DNA from: Pseudomonadota bacterium
GTDB lineage: Bacteria > Pseudomonadota > Alphaproteobacteria > Micavibrionales > UBA1664
DNA length: 64,000 nucleotides
Reading direction: 5' to 3'
Assembly: GCA_009926935.1 (NCBI GenBank)
Contig: RFNZ01000002.1
Span: 1 to 64,000, forward strand
The translations under genes were made by a program, and so were the position numbers. Shown one piece after another: positions 49,731 through 60,670 of the stretch (position 1 is the first letter of the stretch; the number at the start of each line of letters is the position of its first letter). The notes below the pieces were generated by a model. That model did not search any database, was not told the DNA's origin, and worked only from the letters and a program-made list of their open reading frames with translations.

Positions 49731-50192
49731 TTACACGCCCGTCTTGTCCATGATCATGGCCGAGTACGTAGCCTCGGCACACACCGTATCGCCCACCTTG
49801 GCCTCCGCACTGAACTTCCAGACATTCCGGCGGTTTTGCAAAACTTTTACATGGATATGCAGGGCATCGCCCGGCACCACAGGTTTTCTGAAGCGGGCCT
49901 CTTCAATGGACATGAAATACACAAGGCGGCTGCGCGCCTCATCGCCTACGGTTTTAACAACCAGAACGGCAGCAGTCTGCGCCATGGCTTCAACAATCAG
50001 AACACCGGGCATGATAGCCTGAGCCGGAAAATGCCCTTGAAAATGCGGCTCGTTGAACGTCACGTTTTTGAGGCCGATAGCCCACTCCCCCGCTTTGTAA
50101 TCGAGGATGCGATCAACAAGCAGAATAGGATACCGATGGGGGATCATCCCCATGATGTCGTGTAAATGAATGGCGTTGCTGGAATCGGTCAT
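49731..50192 (-). CDS. fabZ: 3-hydroxyacyl-ACP dehydratase FabZ
   Basis: IMGMIPHRYPILLVDRI, FNEPHFQGHFPAQAIMPGVLIVEAMAQTAA. Confidence 0.97.
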   Translation of the reverse strand: MTDSSNAIHLHDIMGMIPHRYPILLVDRILDYKAGEWAIGLKNVTFNEPHFQGHFPAQAIMPGVLIVEAMAQTAAVLVVKTVGDEARSRLVYFMSIEEARFRKPVVPGDALHIHVKVLQNRRNVWKFSAEAKVGDTVCAEATYSAMIMDKTGV

Positions 50193-50231
50193 GGCGCACT
50201 GGCTAAACGTGAATGAATTCAGGATCGTTGT

Positions 50232-51254
50232 CTAAGACTTGGTCTTTGACAAGAGTTTTTTCAAGAGCGCGACTTCTTTCCAGTATTCTCGCCGCGGTGC
50301 AGCAGGGAACCCGACCCAGTCCTCGCCTGCGGGTACATCCTTGGTAACACCTGATTGCGCCGCAAGCCTCGCGCCTTTTCCTATATGCAGATGCCCGGCA
50401 ACGCCAACCTGCCCGCCAAGCACGGCAAAGTCATCAATCACGGTGCTGCCTGAAATTCCGGTTTGCGCGGCAATCACGACACCGCGACCAATCCGCACAT
50501 TATGGGCAATTTGTACAAGATTATCAATCACGGCTCCGGTACCAATTACGGTATCAGGCCCCGCGCCGCGGTCTATCGTCGTATTAGCCCCGATGTTAAC
50601 AAAATCCTCAATCAAAACACGGCCAAGCTGCGGCACCGGCAGATGCCCTTTTGGCCCCAACGCAAATCCAAAACCGTCCTGCCCGATGCGAACGCCCGCA
50701 TGGATACGCGCCTTCTGGCCAATAATACAATGTGTGAGCGATACATTCGCACCAATCCATGTGCCCGCGCCTATCTCAACGCCCACACCAATGACGCTAT
50801 TGGCGCCAATCCTTACGCCGTCAGCAATACGGGTATTGGCCTCGATTACTACGCCGGCCGCAATGCTGCATCCGGTGCCTATGCTGGCTGTGGGGTCAAT
50901 ATGCGCGAGCCTTGAAACAATACCATCCCCCATAGGCAGCGGATAAAAAAGCGTGGCCGCAAGCGCATACGAGCGATAGGGATTTTTGCTGATAAGCAGA
51001 GCCATGCCCTTGGGGGCATCAACCGCGGCCTCCGCCGAAACAATGCAGGCTGCCGCTTTTGATATCTTGAAAACATCACGATACTTGGGGTTATCAAGGA
51101 AAGACAAATGCCCCGCGCCCGCATCCTGCAAGGCCGCAACATCATGGCACTCCTGTGAAGTCGTGCGCTCATCCGCCAAAACACATTCGCTGGCTTCGGC
51201 AATCCGAGCCAGCGAATAAGGTCCCGTACGGTGGTGAAACCGCGGGTCAGTCAT
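50232..51254 (-). CDS. lpxD: UDP-3-O-acylglucosamine N-acyltransferase
   Basis: Hexapeptide repeats, GQDGFGFALG, LVQIAHNVRIGRG, AQTGISGSTVI. Confidence 0.96.
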   Translation of the reverse strand: MTDPRFHHRTGPYSLARIAEASECVLADERTTSQECHDVAALQDAGAGHLSFLDNPKYRDVFKISKAAACIVSAEAAVDAPKGMALLISKNPYRSYALAATLFYPLPMGDGIVSRLAHIDPTASIGTGCSIAAGVVIEANTRIADGVRIGANSVIGVGVEIGAGTWIGANVSLTHCIIGQKARIHAGVRIGQDGFGFALGPKGHLPVPQLGRVLIEDFVNIGANTTIDRGAGPDTVIGTGAVIDNLVQIAHNVRIGRGVVIAAQTGISGSTVIDDFAVLGGQVGVAGHLHIGKGARLAAQSGVTKDVPAGEDWVGFPAAPRREYWKEVALLKKLLSKTKS

Positions 51255-51262
51255 AGTAAGGC

Positions 51263-51811
51263 CTATTCGACAGTGATTGTAATGGAAGAGAGCTCGGCAT
51301 CAATCCGCTCAAGAACCTTGGCAGTAATATCCAGATCTTTTGAAACGATAACCACATCCGTACGTGCAACAACAAGGTCCAGCTTATCCTTGGCACCGAT
51401 ATCGGCAACGATCTTTACGATCTCGCCGCGCAGCTTGCCAACCGCCGTAGCGAGAGCTTTATCAAGCTTGCCCTTACGTTCCTGGATTTTCTTTTGGCCT
51501 TCAGCAACTTTTTTCTGGAACTCGCCCGCCTTTGCCTTGAACTCAGCTTCCGAGAGCTTGTCTTTCTGCTCAAGAATGGCTTTCTCGGCATCACGCAGGG
51601 CTTTTTCTTCCTTCTCGACTTCAGCCTGGAAATCTTTGCGGATTGTAGCCAGTTGGCTCTCGATGCTCTGCGCACCCTTGGAATTTTTAAGCAGCGATTG
51701 GATATCGACAACCGCGATCTTGATCGGTTTTCCCTCTTCCGCACGAACGGGGGCAAGGGAAAAACCAAGCACAAAAAGCGAAACAAGGGCGGCTAAAAGT
51801 ATTTTTTTCAT
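51263..51811 (-). CDS. skp: OmpH/Skp-family periplasmic chaperone
   Basis: Signal peptide, long charged coiled-coil, located between bamA and lpxD. Confidence 0.88.
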   Translation of the reverse strand: MKKILLAALVSLFVLGFSLAPVRAEEGKPIKIAVVDIQSLLKNSKGAQSIESQLATIRKDFQAEVEKEEKALRDAEKAILEQKDKLSEAEFKAKAGEFQKKVAEGQKKIQERKGKLDKALATAVGKLRGEIVKIVADIGAKDKLDLVVARTDVVIVSKDLDITAKVLERIDAELSSITITVE

Positions 51812-51839
51812 GTCAAATCCTTATGAGTAAAACAAAAAA

Positions 51840-54137
51840 TTAGAAACGTGTACCGAAGCTGAAACGGAATTTCTCTTCCTTATCGTAGTCTTCGCTTACG
51901 TACGGCTCGGCATAGTCAAGACGGATAGGCCCAAAAGGCGAGCGCCATGATACACCAAGGCCAGCCGCCATGCGCAACGTATTCTCATCAACAATACGGA
52001 CATCTGTCTCATCAATCGACCATAGCGACCCAAAGTCGTTAAAGGCATGACCTTTGACGCCAAGCTCTTCAGGTAAACCGAGAGGGAAGCTCATTTCAAC
52101 GGAACCGCGATAGAAAAGATTGCCGCCCAAAGCGTCATCCGTACCTATGTCGCGCGGACCAATACCGGAATTGCTGAAACCACGCAGCGAGTTGCCGCCG
52201 ATGAAGAAACGCTCGTTGATGCGCGTATCGTCATCACCCCAGCCGCTAATCGCGCCGGTCTCAATCAAACCGTTCAAGATCCAGTCTTTTGTAATGGGGT
52301 AATAGGCATTGGTACCGATCTTGCCAGAAATATATTCGGCATCGCCGCCAAGGCCGGCAAATTCGGCATCAAGCCACGATGTAAACCCGCGTGTTGGGTA
52401 AAGGGCCGAGTCACGCGTATCGTAAACAAGCCTTTGCGAAAAAGCTGAAGTCAGGCGTTCGCCTTCCTGTTCGCGGATAAAGCGCGAGGCATCAGCTTCA
52501 ACATTTTCAATGTTGTTGTTTTCAAGCCTGTAGCGCAGCGTCTGTCGCAGGTTCTGCGAAAGCGGATAACCAATACGTAAGGCTCCGCCCGTACGCTTCT
52601 GGTCATACGAGCTCTCGCTTTGCAGATCGCGCGTGGTGTGAAAAGCATCAATCCCTGCCGAAAGATCACGGTCAAGGAAGTATGGCTCGGTAAACGAAAC
52701 ATCAAACTCCGTACGCTCGCCGGACACTGCCGTCGAGAATGCGAGTTCTTGGCCCTTGCCAAGGAAGTTGCGCTCCTTGATACCGAAATCGGCCAAAGGC
52801 CCTTCGGAGGTCGAGAAACCGGCCCCGAGCGAAATCTCACCCGTCGATTTTTCCTGAACATCAACTTCAACAACCGTCTGGTCAGGCGCACTGCCCTGTG
52901 TCGGGCGCACTTTGACCTCGTCAAAAAAGTCGAGGTCCTTGAGTTTGTTTTCGGCCTTGGCCACCTTTGTTTTGCTGAAGGCATCACCCTCGGCCAGCTC
53001 AAACTCGCGGCGGATAACCTTGTCCTGCGTCCTGACGTTGCCTTTGATATCGATACGTTCAACATAAACCTTAGGTGTCGGTGCCGTGCGGAAAACGATA
53101 TCAACAGTCTGTGAATCCGGATTGCGCTGTATGTCCGGTGTCACGGCCAAAAAGTTTTGTTCCGTCTGGCCAAGCGCATTGGTCATGGCATCAACCACAT
53201 CCTGCACTTCATCGGCATCATACCAGTCACCGGCATCAATCGTGTTTTCCGATTCAATAATTTTCGGGTCTGCATCGCGCAAGGCCGACGCATCAACCGA
53301 AACATTACCGACTTTATACCGCTGGCCTTCATCAACCGTGAACGTCACGAAGAAGGACTCTTTATCCGGTGTAAGCTCGGCCACCGAGGATACAACCCGG
53401 AAATCCGCATAACCTTCGCGCAAGTAAAAGCGGCGCAGAAGTTCCTGGTCATAGGCAAGGCGGTCACCGTCATAACGGTCGTTGTTGGACAGGAACCTGA
53501 ACCAGCGCGACTCCTTCGAGGCGATGACTTCACGCAGAGAGTCGTCCGAAAATTCGGTATTTCCAACAAACTTGACCCCGCGAATTTCCGATTCCGGCCC
53601 TTCGTTCACTTCAAAAACAAGGTTCACGCGATTTTGGTCAAGACGAATGACTTTTGGCTCCACAGCCACAGAATAGCGGCCTTGACGGCGGTAGACATCC
53701 TGCAAGCGTTCAACGTCAGCCAGAATGGTATTACGGGCAAGCACGTTACGGGGGCGCGAGGCCACTTCCGCCATCAGTTCGTCGTCCTTGATCTCGTCAT
53801 TTCCTTCAAAGGCAATCTGGTTGATGAGCGGGTTCTCAACTACGTTCACAACAAGCACACCGCCCTTGGGCTGGATATTCACATCGGCAAAAAGGCCCGT
53901 ACCATAAATGGCCTTGGCGGATTCAGAAAGCGCCTCTTGGTTATAATTGTCGCCGGGCTTAACAGTCATGTAGGAAAGCACAGTCGCAGGATCAACACGC
54001 TCCGTGCCTTTGACTTCCACACGGGAAACCATCCCGGTCTCCTGAGCAAACACAGGCTTTGAAATCAGGACGGGCGTAAGGGATACAACCGCACAGACAG
54101 CAGCCAGAGAGACAGCGTAACGAAGTTTTGTTTTCAT
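51840..54137 (-). CDS. bamA: Outer membrane assembly factor BamA
   Basis: POTRA repeats and C-terminal barrel with IRLDYAEPYVSEDYDKEEKFRFSFGTRF*. Confidence 0.97.
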   Translation of the reverse strand: MKTKLRYAVSLAAVCAVVSLTPVLISKPVFAQETGMVSRVEVKGTERVDPATVLSYMTVKPGDNYNQEALSESAKAIYGTGLFADVNIQPKGGVLVVNVVENPLINQIAFEGNDEIKDDELMAEVASRPRNVLARNTILADVERLQDVYRRQGRYSVAVEPKVIRLDQNRVNLVFEVNEGPESEIRGVKFVGNTEFSDDSLREVIASKESRWFRFLSNNDRYDGDRLAYDQELLRRFYLREGYADFRVVSSVAELTPDKESFFVTFTVDEGQRYKVGNVSVDASALRDADPKIIESENTIDAGDWYDADEVQDVVDAMTNALGQTEQNFLAVTPDIQRNPDSQTVDIVFRTAPTPKVYVERIDIKGNVRTQDKVIRREFELAEGDAFSKTKVAKAENKLKDLDFFDEVKVRPTQGSAPDQTVVEVDVQEKSTGEISLGAGFSTSEGPLADFGIKERNFLGKGQELAFSTAVSGERTEFDVSFTEPYFLDRDLSAGIDAFHTTRDLQSESSYDQKRTGGALRIGYPLSQNLRQTLRYRLENNNIENVEADASRFIREQEGERLTSAFSQRLVYDTRDSALYPTRGFTSWLDAEFAGLGGDAEYISGKIGTNAYYPITKDWILNGLIETGAISGWGDDDTRINERFFIGGNSLRGFSNSGIGPRDIGTDDALGGNLFYRGSVEMSFPLGLPEELGVKGHAFNDFGSLWSIDETDVRIVDENTLRMAAGLGVSWRSPFGPIRLDYAEPYVSEDYDKEEKFRFSFGTRF

Positions 54138-54240
54138 AAGATATCCAGTCTATTATGGCAGGAGATTAGCCCGTGGAATCGCTAGTGACAAGGCTAAGCC
54201 GAGCAACCCCAAAAAACAAGGGGCAAGGCCGAATTTCCGC

Positions 54241-55623
54241 CTACTTGCTGAGCTGTATGACATCATTCAGGTTGGCAAAGACCATAAGAGCGATGAGCAA
54301 TACAAACCCGAACCTCAGCGCCGCATCCTGAATCCTCTCGGGGATAGGCCGCCCGCGCAAAGCTTCAAGCGCATAAAACAGCAAATGCCCGCCATCAAGC
54401 ATGGGTATCGGCAAAAGGTTGATAAGCCCGAGATTGATCGAAAGCATCGCAGCCAGTATCAGCAATGAAAGCGCACCCTGTTGGGCCGCATCGCCTGTCA
54501 CGGCCCCAATGCGTATAATGCCGCCTAGCTCCTGCGCGCTGCGTGTTCCGATGATGATTTGCCCAAGCGACTGCAATGTGCCGACGGATATAAACCACGT
54601 CTCGCGCAATGCCTCGGCAATAGCGGCGCCGGCCGCAAGCGATACAACCTCGTTTTCAAGGCGCGGTGCCAGCAGTATCGCATCGGCCCCCTCGCCCTTT
54701 CCTGTCAAAAACGGCTCGTTCAGCTCCGGCTGTAGCATGACCCGTATATCTTGAGGCGGTATACCGCCAACTTCCTTCATACTCAGGGTAACGCTCTGGC
54801 CCATCTTGCGCTTAAGGCGCTGGGCAATATTGCCCTTGCGGCCATCAACAGCCTCTATGGAATCAATCGAGACGCCAAGCCCCGGCCCAATCAACCCGAG
54901 AAGCCCACGCGAATGAGAAAAGCCAAACCGGTCTGTCACGGTATCAAGGCGCGGCTTGACCTGATCAAGCGTCATGAGCTTGCCATCCCGCTCCACTTCA
55001 ACAACCAAAGGCTTATCAAGCGATATCGCAACAGCACGCTGTATATCTGCAAAACGGCGCACGGGCTCGCCGTCAATCGCAACAATACGGTCCATGGGTT
55101 TGAAACCGGCCTCAGCGCCTGCACCTCCCACAATAACGGCACCCGCAACAGGCGGCGTAACCGGGCGGCCTACCGTCGCATAAATCCCGGCTAAAACCAC
55201 AATCGCAAACAAAAAGTTGATAGCGGGCCCGGCAAAAACAATAGCGGCTCTCTGGCCTACAGACTTGCCGTAAAAAGCTTGCGACCTCTCTTCAGGGGTC
55301 ATGGCGCGCAGCTGCTCGTCCTCTTTTACGGACTCCGTAAATTTTGAGCTGGCAGGGTCGGTATCGCCAAACATTTTGACATACCCGCCAAGCGGGATCA
55401 GCGCGATCTGCCACTCGGTTCCGTGTTTATCGGTCTTTTTCCAGAGCTGCTTGCCAAAGCCGATCGAAAAAGTATCAACCTTGACCCCGCACAGGCGCGC
55501 AACAATGTAGTGCCCCCACTCGTGAATGAAAACGAGCACGCTGATAACCAGCAGAAAAGGCAAAAGATAAAGCGTGGTGTTGCCACCCAGCCAGTACATA
55601 AAATCGTGAATGGACTCGAACAT
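54241..55623 (-). CDS. rseP: Site-2 protease RseP
   Basis: VFIHEWGHYIVARLCGVKVDTFSIGFG (HExxH-like), PDZ, LLPIPMLDGGHLLFYALEALRGRP. Confidence 0.95.
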   Translation of the reverse strand: MFESIHDFMYWLGGNTTLYLLPFLLVISVLVFIHEWGHYIVARLCGVKVDTFSIGFGKQLWKKTDKHGTEWQIALIPLGGYVKMFGDTDPASSKFTESVKEDEQLRAMTPEERSQAFYGKSVGQRAAIVFAGPAINFLFAIVVLAGIYATVGRPVTPPVAGAVIVGGAGAEAGFKPMDRIVAIDGEPVRRFADIQRAVAISLDKPLVVEVERDGKLMTLDQVKPRLDTVTDRFGFSHSRGLLGLIGPGLGVSIDSIEAVDGRKGNIAQRLKRKMGQSVTLSMKEVGGIPPQDIRVMLQPELNEPFLTGKGEGADAILLAPRLENEVVSLAAGAAIAEALRETWFISVGTLQSLGQIIIGTRSAQELGGIIRIGAVTGDAAQQGALSLLILAAMLSINLGLINLLPIPMLDGGHLLFYALEALRGRPIPERIQDAALRFGFVLLIALMVFANLNDVIQLSK

Positions 55624-55628
55624 TCTTC

Positions 55629-56795
55629 CTACGCCGCAAGTTTGAGGGTGTCTGTCATACGCATCCTGATGTTGGCATCATGCGCCAGGGCATCTTCCAG
55701 CGAGATTATGGCAGGCTTGGGGCCATCATTGAGCATTCGCTCGACGTTGTCGAGGATATCTGTAAAGGCAATCGAGCGCTTTAAAAACGCATCAACGGCA
55801 ACTTCGTTTGCCGCGTTAAAAGCAATGGCATCCGCCTGTTGCCCGCTTGCCAGCACCTGCCTCACAAGCCTGAGCGCCGGAAAACGGGCCGTATCCGGCA
55901 CGGAAAAATCAAGCCGTGACAGCGTAGCAAGGTCAAGGCGCGCGCCCGATGTCTCAATCCGCTTTGGCCAACCGAGGCAAACGGTTATGGGCGTGCGCAT
56001 ATCGGCAGGCCCTAGCTGCGCCATAAATGACCCGTCGGCGTACTCCACCATTCCGTGCACGACAGACTGAGGATGAATCAAAACATCGATTTTTTCAGAC
56101 GGTAGCGCAAAAAGATGATGCGCCTCGATCACTTCCAGCGCCTTGTTCATGAGGGTCGCGCTATCGACCGAAATTTTTGGCCCCATCGCCCAGACAGGGT
56201 GCGCGCAAGCCATATCCGGCGTGGCCTTTGACATGCGCTCACGCGACCAGTCTCTAAACGGCCCGCCCGAAGCCGTTAAAACCACGCGCCTGAGGGCAGC
56301 GGCATCCTGCCCATGCAGTGCTTGAAAAAGCGCATTATGTTCTGAATCAACGGGCAAAAGCGTAGTGCCTGCATCAGCCACAGCCTGCATCATAATACCG
56401 CCGGCTGCTACCATCGTTTCCTTATTGGCAAAAGCAACCGTACGGCCGCGCTTGATAGCCGCCATGGTAGGCACAAGCCCGGCCACGCCCACAATGCCTG
56501 CAACCGTTATCTCGGCATCAAGGGCCGCGGCTTCAATGACGGCAGATTTTCCGGCAGCCACGGCAATCGATGGCAGATCAGCCAGAGCCTCTTTAAGGCG
56601 CGGCAGCGCGGCTTCATCGGCAATGGCAACAAATTTTGGTTTGAACACGCGGGCTTGCTGGATCAGCATATCTACATTGGCACCGGCAGTAAGCGCCACA
56701 ACACTAAATTGCTCGCGCCCGTGATGCGCAATCACATCCAGTGTCTGCCGGCCAACAGACCCCGTGGATCCCAGTATGGTCACACTGCGGCTCAT
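55629..56795 (-). CDS. dxr: DXP reductoisomerase
   Basis: VTILGSTGSVGRQTLDVI, LPVDSEHNALFQ, LTASGGPFRDW, NKALEVIEAHHLF. Confidence 0.97.
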   Translation of the reverse strand: MSRSVTILGSTGSVGRQTLDVIAHHGREQFSVVALTAGANVDMLIQQARVFKPKFVAIADEAALPRLKEALADLPSIAVAAGKSAVIEAAALDAEITVAGIVGVAGLVPTMAAIKRGRTVAFANKETMVAAGGIMMQAVADAGTTLLPVDSEHNALFQALHGQDAAALRRVVLTASGGPFRDWSRERMSKATPDMACAHPVWAMGPKISVDSATLMNKALEVIEAHHLFALPSEKIDVLIHPQSVVHGMVEYADGSFMAQLGPADMRTPITVCLGWPKRIETSGARLDLATLSRLDFSVPDTARFPALRLVRQVLASGQQADAIAFNAANEVAVDAFLKRSIAFTDILDNVERMLNDGPKPAIISLEDALAHDANIRMRMTDTLKLAA

Positions 56796-57475
56796 GCCGT
56801 GGCCTCAAGCACAAAAATGATGGCTGCAAAAACAATGAGCGCCAAAAGCAGCGCATCAATCCGGTCAAGCAACCCGCCATGGCCGGGGATGATGTTACCC
56901 GTATCCTTAAGCCCCGCCCGACGCTTCAAAACCGATACCAGCAAATCACCGATCTGCCCGATAACGGCCAGCACAAGCCCTATGATAAAATGCACCGTAT
57001 GCGGGTGCGAAACGGGGATAGTCAAGGCCAGCGCCCCATTCTTGCAAAAAGCGGTAATACCGGTCACGACAACAGCCGATGCCAAACACCCGCCTATAAG
57101 CCCTGCCCATGTTTTATTGGGCGATATTTTAGGCGCCATCTTGGGCCCGCCAATCAGCTTGCCTGCCATGTAGGCACCGCTATCGCACGCCCAAATGGCA
57201 AAAAGCACATATAGCAAAAGATAAAGCCCGTTTTCGGCATGGTCACGCAGCCAGATGGCCGCCGCACAAGCACAAACAATATAAACAACCCCCAGCAGCA
57301 AAAGCCCCCAGTTTATCCGGCCCCCTCTCAACGACAGGCGCGACCACTCATGGACGGACACGGCAAAAACAAGCGCCATAAGCCCGTAAAAAACAAACCC
57401 TCCCGTCCAGACGGCGGCGATAACGACAGGCGCAAGCACAACTGCGGAAACTATTCGTTTCTGGAGCGTATTCAT
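56792..57475 (-). CDS. cdsA: Phosphatidate cytidylyltransferase
   Basis: Multi-TM, CDSGAYMAGKLIGGPKMAPKISPNKTWAGLIGG, KDTGNIIPGHGGLLDRIDAL. Confidence 0.95.
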   Translation of the reverse strand: MNTLQKRIVSAVVLAPVVIAAVWTGGFVFYGLMALVFAVSVHEWSRLSLRGGRINWGLLLLGVVYIVCACAAAIWLRDHAENGLYLLLYVLFAIWACDSGAYMAGKLIGGPKMAPKISPNKTWAGLIGGCLASAVVVTGITAFCKNGALALTIPVSHPHTVHFIIGLVLAVIGQIGDLLVSVLKRRAGLKDTGNIIPGHGGLLDRIDALLLALIVFAAIIFVLEATA

Positions 57476-57479
57476 GAAT

Positions 57480-58214
57480 TCACCCGCCACGGGATGTTTC
57501 AGAGACAGGCGACGCATCAATACCGCCAAAGCGCCGCTGGCGCAGAGCAAACTCGGCAAGCGCCGCTTCAAGATGCTCTTTTGAGAAATCGGGCCACATC
57601 ACATCACTGAACACAAATTCAGAGTACGCGCACTGCCAGAGCAAAAAGTTACTGATCCGCTCCTCACCACTGGTACGTATCAAAAGGTCAGGGTCAGGCA
57701 AACCCACGGTCATCAAATGCTGGGCGAGGCTATCCTCGTTTATATCAATGCCTTTTTCAGCCAGCGCCTTTGCCGCCTGTACGATGTCCTGACGCCCACC
57801 GTAATCAAGGGCGATACAGAGCGTCATCGCCGTATTTTTGGCCGTCAGCTTTTCAGTTTCCTCGATCATAGTCACGATATCTTGAGCAAGACGATCACGA
57901 CGACCAATAACGCGCAGCCGCATACCGTGCTTATGAAGGTCGGCAGCCTCCGCACGTAAATACATGCGCAAAAGCCCCATCAGCTCGCCGATCTCACTTT
58001 CAGGCCGCGACCAGTTTTCATTGGAAAAACCAAAAAGCGTAAGGCAAGGGATACCTAGCTCACGTGCAGCCCGCACACAGCGCCTTGCCGCATCAACGCC
58101 CTGCTTGTGACCAGCCGTGCGAGGCAGGTTGCGCGCCTTGGCCCAGCGTCCATTACCATCCATGATGACGGCGACGTGCTGAGGCATGACAGGCTGTGAG
58201 GCAGGGCTGGCCAT
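57480..58214 (-). CDS. uppS: Undecaprenyl diphosphate synthase
   Basis: HVAVIMDGNGRWAKARNLPRTAGHKQG, FGFSNENWSRPE, DLLIRTSGEERISNFLLWQ. Confidence 0.97.
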   Translation of the reverse strand: MASPASQPVMPQHVAVIMDGNGRWAKARNLPRTAGHKQGVDAARRCVRAARELGIPCLTLFGFSNENWSRPESEIGELMGLLRMYLRAEAADLHKHGMRLRVIGRRDRLAQDIVTMIEETEKLTAKNTAMTLCIALDYGGRQDIVQAAKALAEKGIDINEDSLAQHLMTVGLPDPDLLIRTSGEERISNFLLWQCAYSEFVFSDVMWPDFSKEHLEAALAEFALRQRRFGGIDASPVSETSRGG

Positions 58215-58768
58215 TAAACGACCATGATGTCCTTTTCTTTGTCGGCCAGAAGCTTATCGACTTGTGCGATCAGGTCGTCGGTAGCCTTTTGTACATCGTC
58301 ATGTTTGCGCTTGGCATCATCTTCCGAGATGAGTTTATCTTTTTCCATCTTCTTAAGCCCGTCCATACCTTCGCGGCGAACGTTGCGGATAGCCACGCGT
58401 GCGCTCTCGGCATATTTGCCAGCAATTTTCTGAAGTTCTTTGCGACGCTCTTCGTTCAGCTGCGGCACCGGCACCCTAATGAGGTTGCCGTCTGGCTGAG
58501 GGTTCAGGCCTAACCCCGCATCGCGGATCGCCTTTTCAACCGCCTTCGTCATACTGCTGTCCCAGACCGAAACTGTGATAAGGCGTGGCTCAGGTACGCT
58601 TACAGCGCCCACCTGCTGCAATGGCATCCGCGAGCCATAAGCCTCAACCGTCACGGCATCCAGAAGGCTTGCCGAAGCGCGGCCGGTGCGCAAACCCGCA
58701 AACTCTTTCTTGAGTGTCTCAAGAGATGCCGTCATACGGCGTTTAATATCATTCAAATCAAAAGACAT
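58214..58768 (-). CDS. frr: Ribosome recycling factor
   Basis: [51 protein letters not shown]. Confidence 0.97.
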   Translation of the reverse strand: MSFDLNDIKRRMTASLETLKKEFAGLRTGRASASLLDAVTVEAYGSRMPLQQVGAVSVPEPRLITVSVWDSSMTKAVEKAIRDAGLGLNPQPDGNLIRVPVPQLNEERRKELQKIAGKYAESARVAIRNVRREGMDGLKKMEKDKLISEDDAKRKHDDVQKATDDLIAQVDKLLADKEKDIMVV

Positions 58769-58780
58769 GGGTGTTTCTCC

Positions 58781-59542
58781 TTACGAATTCGATACAACGG
58801 TACACTTGCCGTCACCCTTGAGTACTTTGGCGAAATTGCCCGTCTCGCGGATGTTAAAAATAACGATAGGCACTTTGTTTTCGCGGGCGAGGCTGATGGC
58901 AGTAGCATCCATAACTTTAAGGTCTTTGGTCAACACATCCATATAGCTGATATTCTTGAAATGCTCGGCCTTAGGGTCCTTGAAAGGGTCCGCCGTGTAT
59001 ACGCCGTCAACCTTGGTGCCCTTAAAGATGGCGTCGCAATCCATCTCGGATGCGCGCAAGGCGCCCGTGGTGTCGGTTGTAAAATAAGGGTTGCCGGTGC
59101 CCGCTGCAAAAATAACTACACGGCCCTTCTCCATGTGGCGCATGGCTTTACGGCGGATATACGGCTCGCAAATTGCATCCATCCTTATGGCGGATTGCAC
59201 GCGCGTCTGGACATGGATGTTTTCTAGAGCATTCTGAAGCGCAAGGGCATTGATACAAATACCAAGCATACCCATGTAATCGGCGGTCGTACGGTCCATC
59301 CCTTGAGAGGCACCGGAGACGCCGCGGAAAATATTACCAGCTCCGACAACGATACAGACTTCAATGCCCATATCGATGACTTCCTTGACGTCCATCGCAA
59401 CGCGGTTAACAACCGCAGGGTCGATGCCGAATTCCTTGGTGCCCATCAGCACTTCGCCGGACATTTTCAGGAGAACACGTTTGTAAGGTAATGCTTTGGA
59501 ATTTGCGGCAGGCATGTTGGTCACTTTCGCAGCGTCGGCCAT
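58781..59542 (-). CDS. pyrH: UMP kinase
   Basis: [54 protein letters not shown]. Confidence 0.97.
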   Translation of the reverse strand: MADAAKVTNMPAANSKALPYKRVLLKMSGEVLMGTKEFGIDPAVVNRVAMDVKEVIDMGIEVCIVVGAGNIFRGVSGASQGMDRTTADYMGMLGICINALALQNALENIHVQTRVQSAIRMDAICEPYIRRKAMRHMEKGRVVIFAAGTGNPYFTTDTTGALRASEMDCDAIFKGTKVDGVYTADPFKDPKAEHFKNISYMDVLTKDLKVMDATAISLARENKVPIVIFNIRETGNFAKVLKGDGKCTVVSNS

Positions 59543-59610
59543 AGGAAATCCATCTCTTTGAACCAGCAAGGTTTACCAGCCGAAGGGTTGTAATGCAACT
59601 CCAAGCGCCC

Positions 59611-59651
59611 TTAAAAACCGAAAATGGCACCGGATAGACGCTCCGATGCCA
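59611..59651 (-). terminator. Rho-independent terminator downstream of tsf
   Basis: Minus strand: tggcatcgga..tccggtgcca stem followed by ttttcggttttt. Confidence 0.6.
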
Positions 59652-59680
59652 CTTCCCAGTTCTAGCCGATAAGGTAAAGA

Positions 59681-60607
59681 TTAAGCGTTGGCAGCCTTTG
59701 CAACTTCGGCAGCGAAGTCCGTCTCGTCTTTCTGGACACCTTCACCAAGCGCAAAGCGCTTGAAGCCGACAAGCTTAACCGGTGCGCCGGCTTCCTTGGC
59801 GGCAGCTTCAACAACCTTTGAAATCTTGGTCTCGCCATCCATCACAAAAAGCTGCTCCATCAGAACCACTTCCTCGTAATATTTGCGGATACGGCCATCC
59901 ACCATTTTCTGGATGACGTCTTCAGGCTTGCCGCCTGCGCGGGCCTGTTCGGTCAATACGCTGCGCTCACGCTCAAGCGCGGCGCCATCAACGCTGGCAA
60001 TATCCAGAAACTCAGGCTTGGCAGCAGCCACATGCATGGCAATTTTTTTACCGACTTCGCGCAGCTTGTCAGCAGGTGCAGCTGACTCAAGCGCTACCAG
60101 CACGCCGATCTTACCGAGGGATGGCAAAATCGCGTTGTGCATGTAAGTGGCAACAAGACCCTGCGAAACCTCCAAAGAGGCCATGCGGCGCAGGCTCATG
60201 TTTTCGCCAATCGTCGCAATCATGTCCGTCAGTGTGTCCGCCACATTCTTGGCACCCATCTGGGTTGCGGCCAGTTCTTCAACGGTGTTTGGGCCTTTGG
60301 CGGCAATCTGGGCTACATCACGTACAAACCCCTGAAACTGCTCGTTGCGGGCAACGAAGTCTGTCTCCGAGTTGACTTCAACGCAAACAGCGCGTGTTTC
60401 TTTGGCATTGGCAGCAATGGCTACAAGGCCCTCGGCTGTCGTACGGCCCGACTTTTTAGCGGCCTTTGAAAGGCCTTTTTTACGAAGCCAGTCAACGGCG
60501 GCTTCCATATTGCCGTTGTTTTCTTCAAGCGCTTTTTTGCAATCAAGCATACCGGCGCCAGATGCTTCGCGAAGGTCTTTGATCATGGATGCAGTGACTT
60601 GTGTCAT
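59681..60607 (-). CDS. tsf: Elongation factor Ts
   Basis: [51 protein letters not shown]. Confidence 0.97.
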   Translation of the reverse strand: MTQVTASMIKDLREASGAGMLDCKKALEENNGNMEAAVDWLRKKGLSKAAKKSGRTTAEGLVAIAANAKETRAVCVEVNSETDFVARNEQFQGFVRDVAQIAAKGPNTVEELAATQMGAKNVADTLTDMIATIGENMSLRRMASLEVSQGLVATYMHNAILPSLGKIGVLVALESAAPADKLREVGKKIAMHVAAAKPEFLDIASVDGAALERERSVLTEQARAGGKPEDVIQKMVDGRIRKYYEEVVLMEQLFVMDGETKISKVVEAAAKEAGAPVKLVGFKRFALGEGVQKDETDFAAEVAKAANA

Positions 60608-60640
60608 TTTATTTATCTCTCGTCAGGTGGGAGGTGGAAA

Positions 60641-60660
60641 AGGCGCGGTTTTCGCCGCGC
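60641..60660 (-). terminator. rpsB-tsf intergenic hairpin (attenuator-like)
   Basis: ggcgcgg ttttc gccgcgcc inverted repeat between rpsB and tsf. Confidence 0.6.
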
Positions 60661-60670
60661 CCTTTATAAA

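Noticed and set aside
53157-54062. 301-aa plus-strand ORF
   Set aside because: Antisense to bamA; shadow frame.
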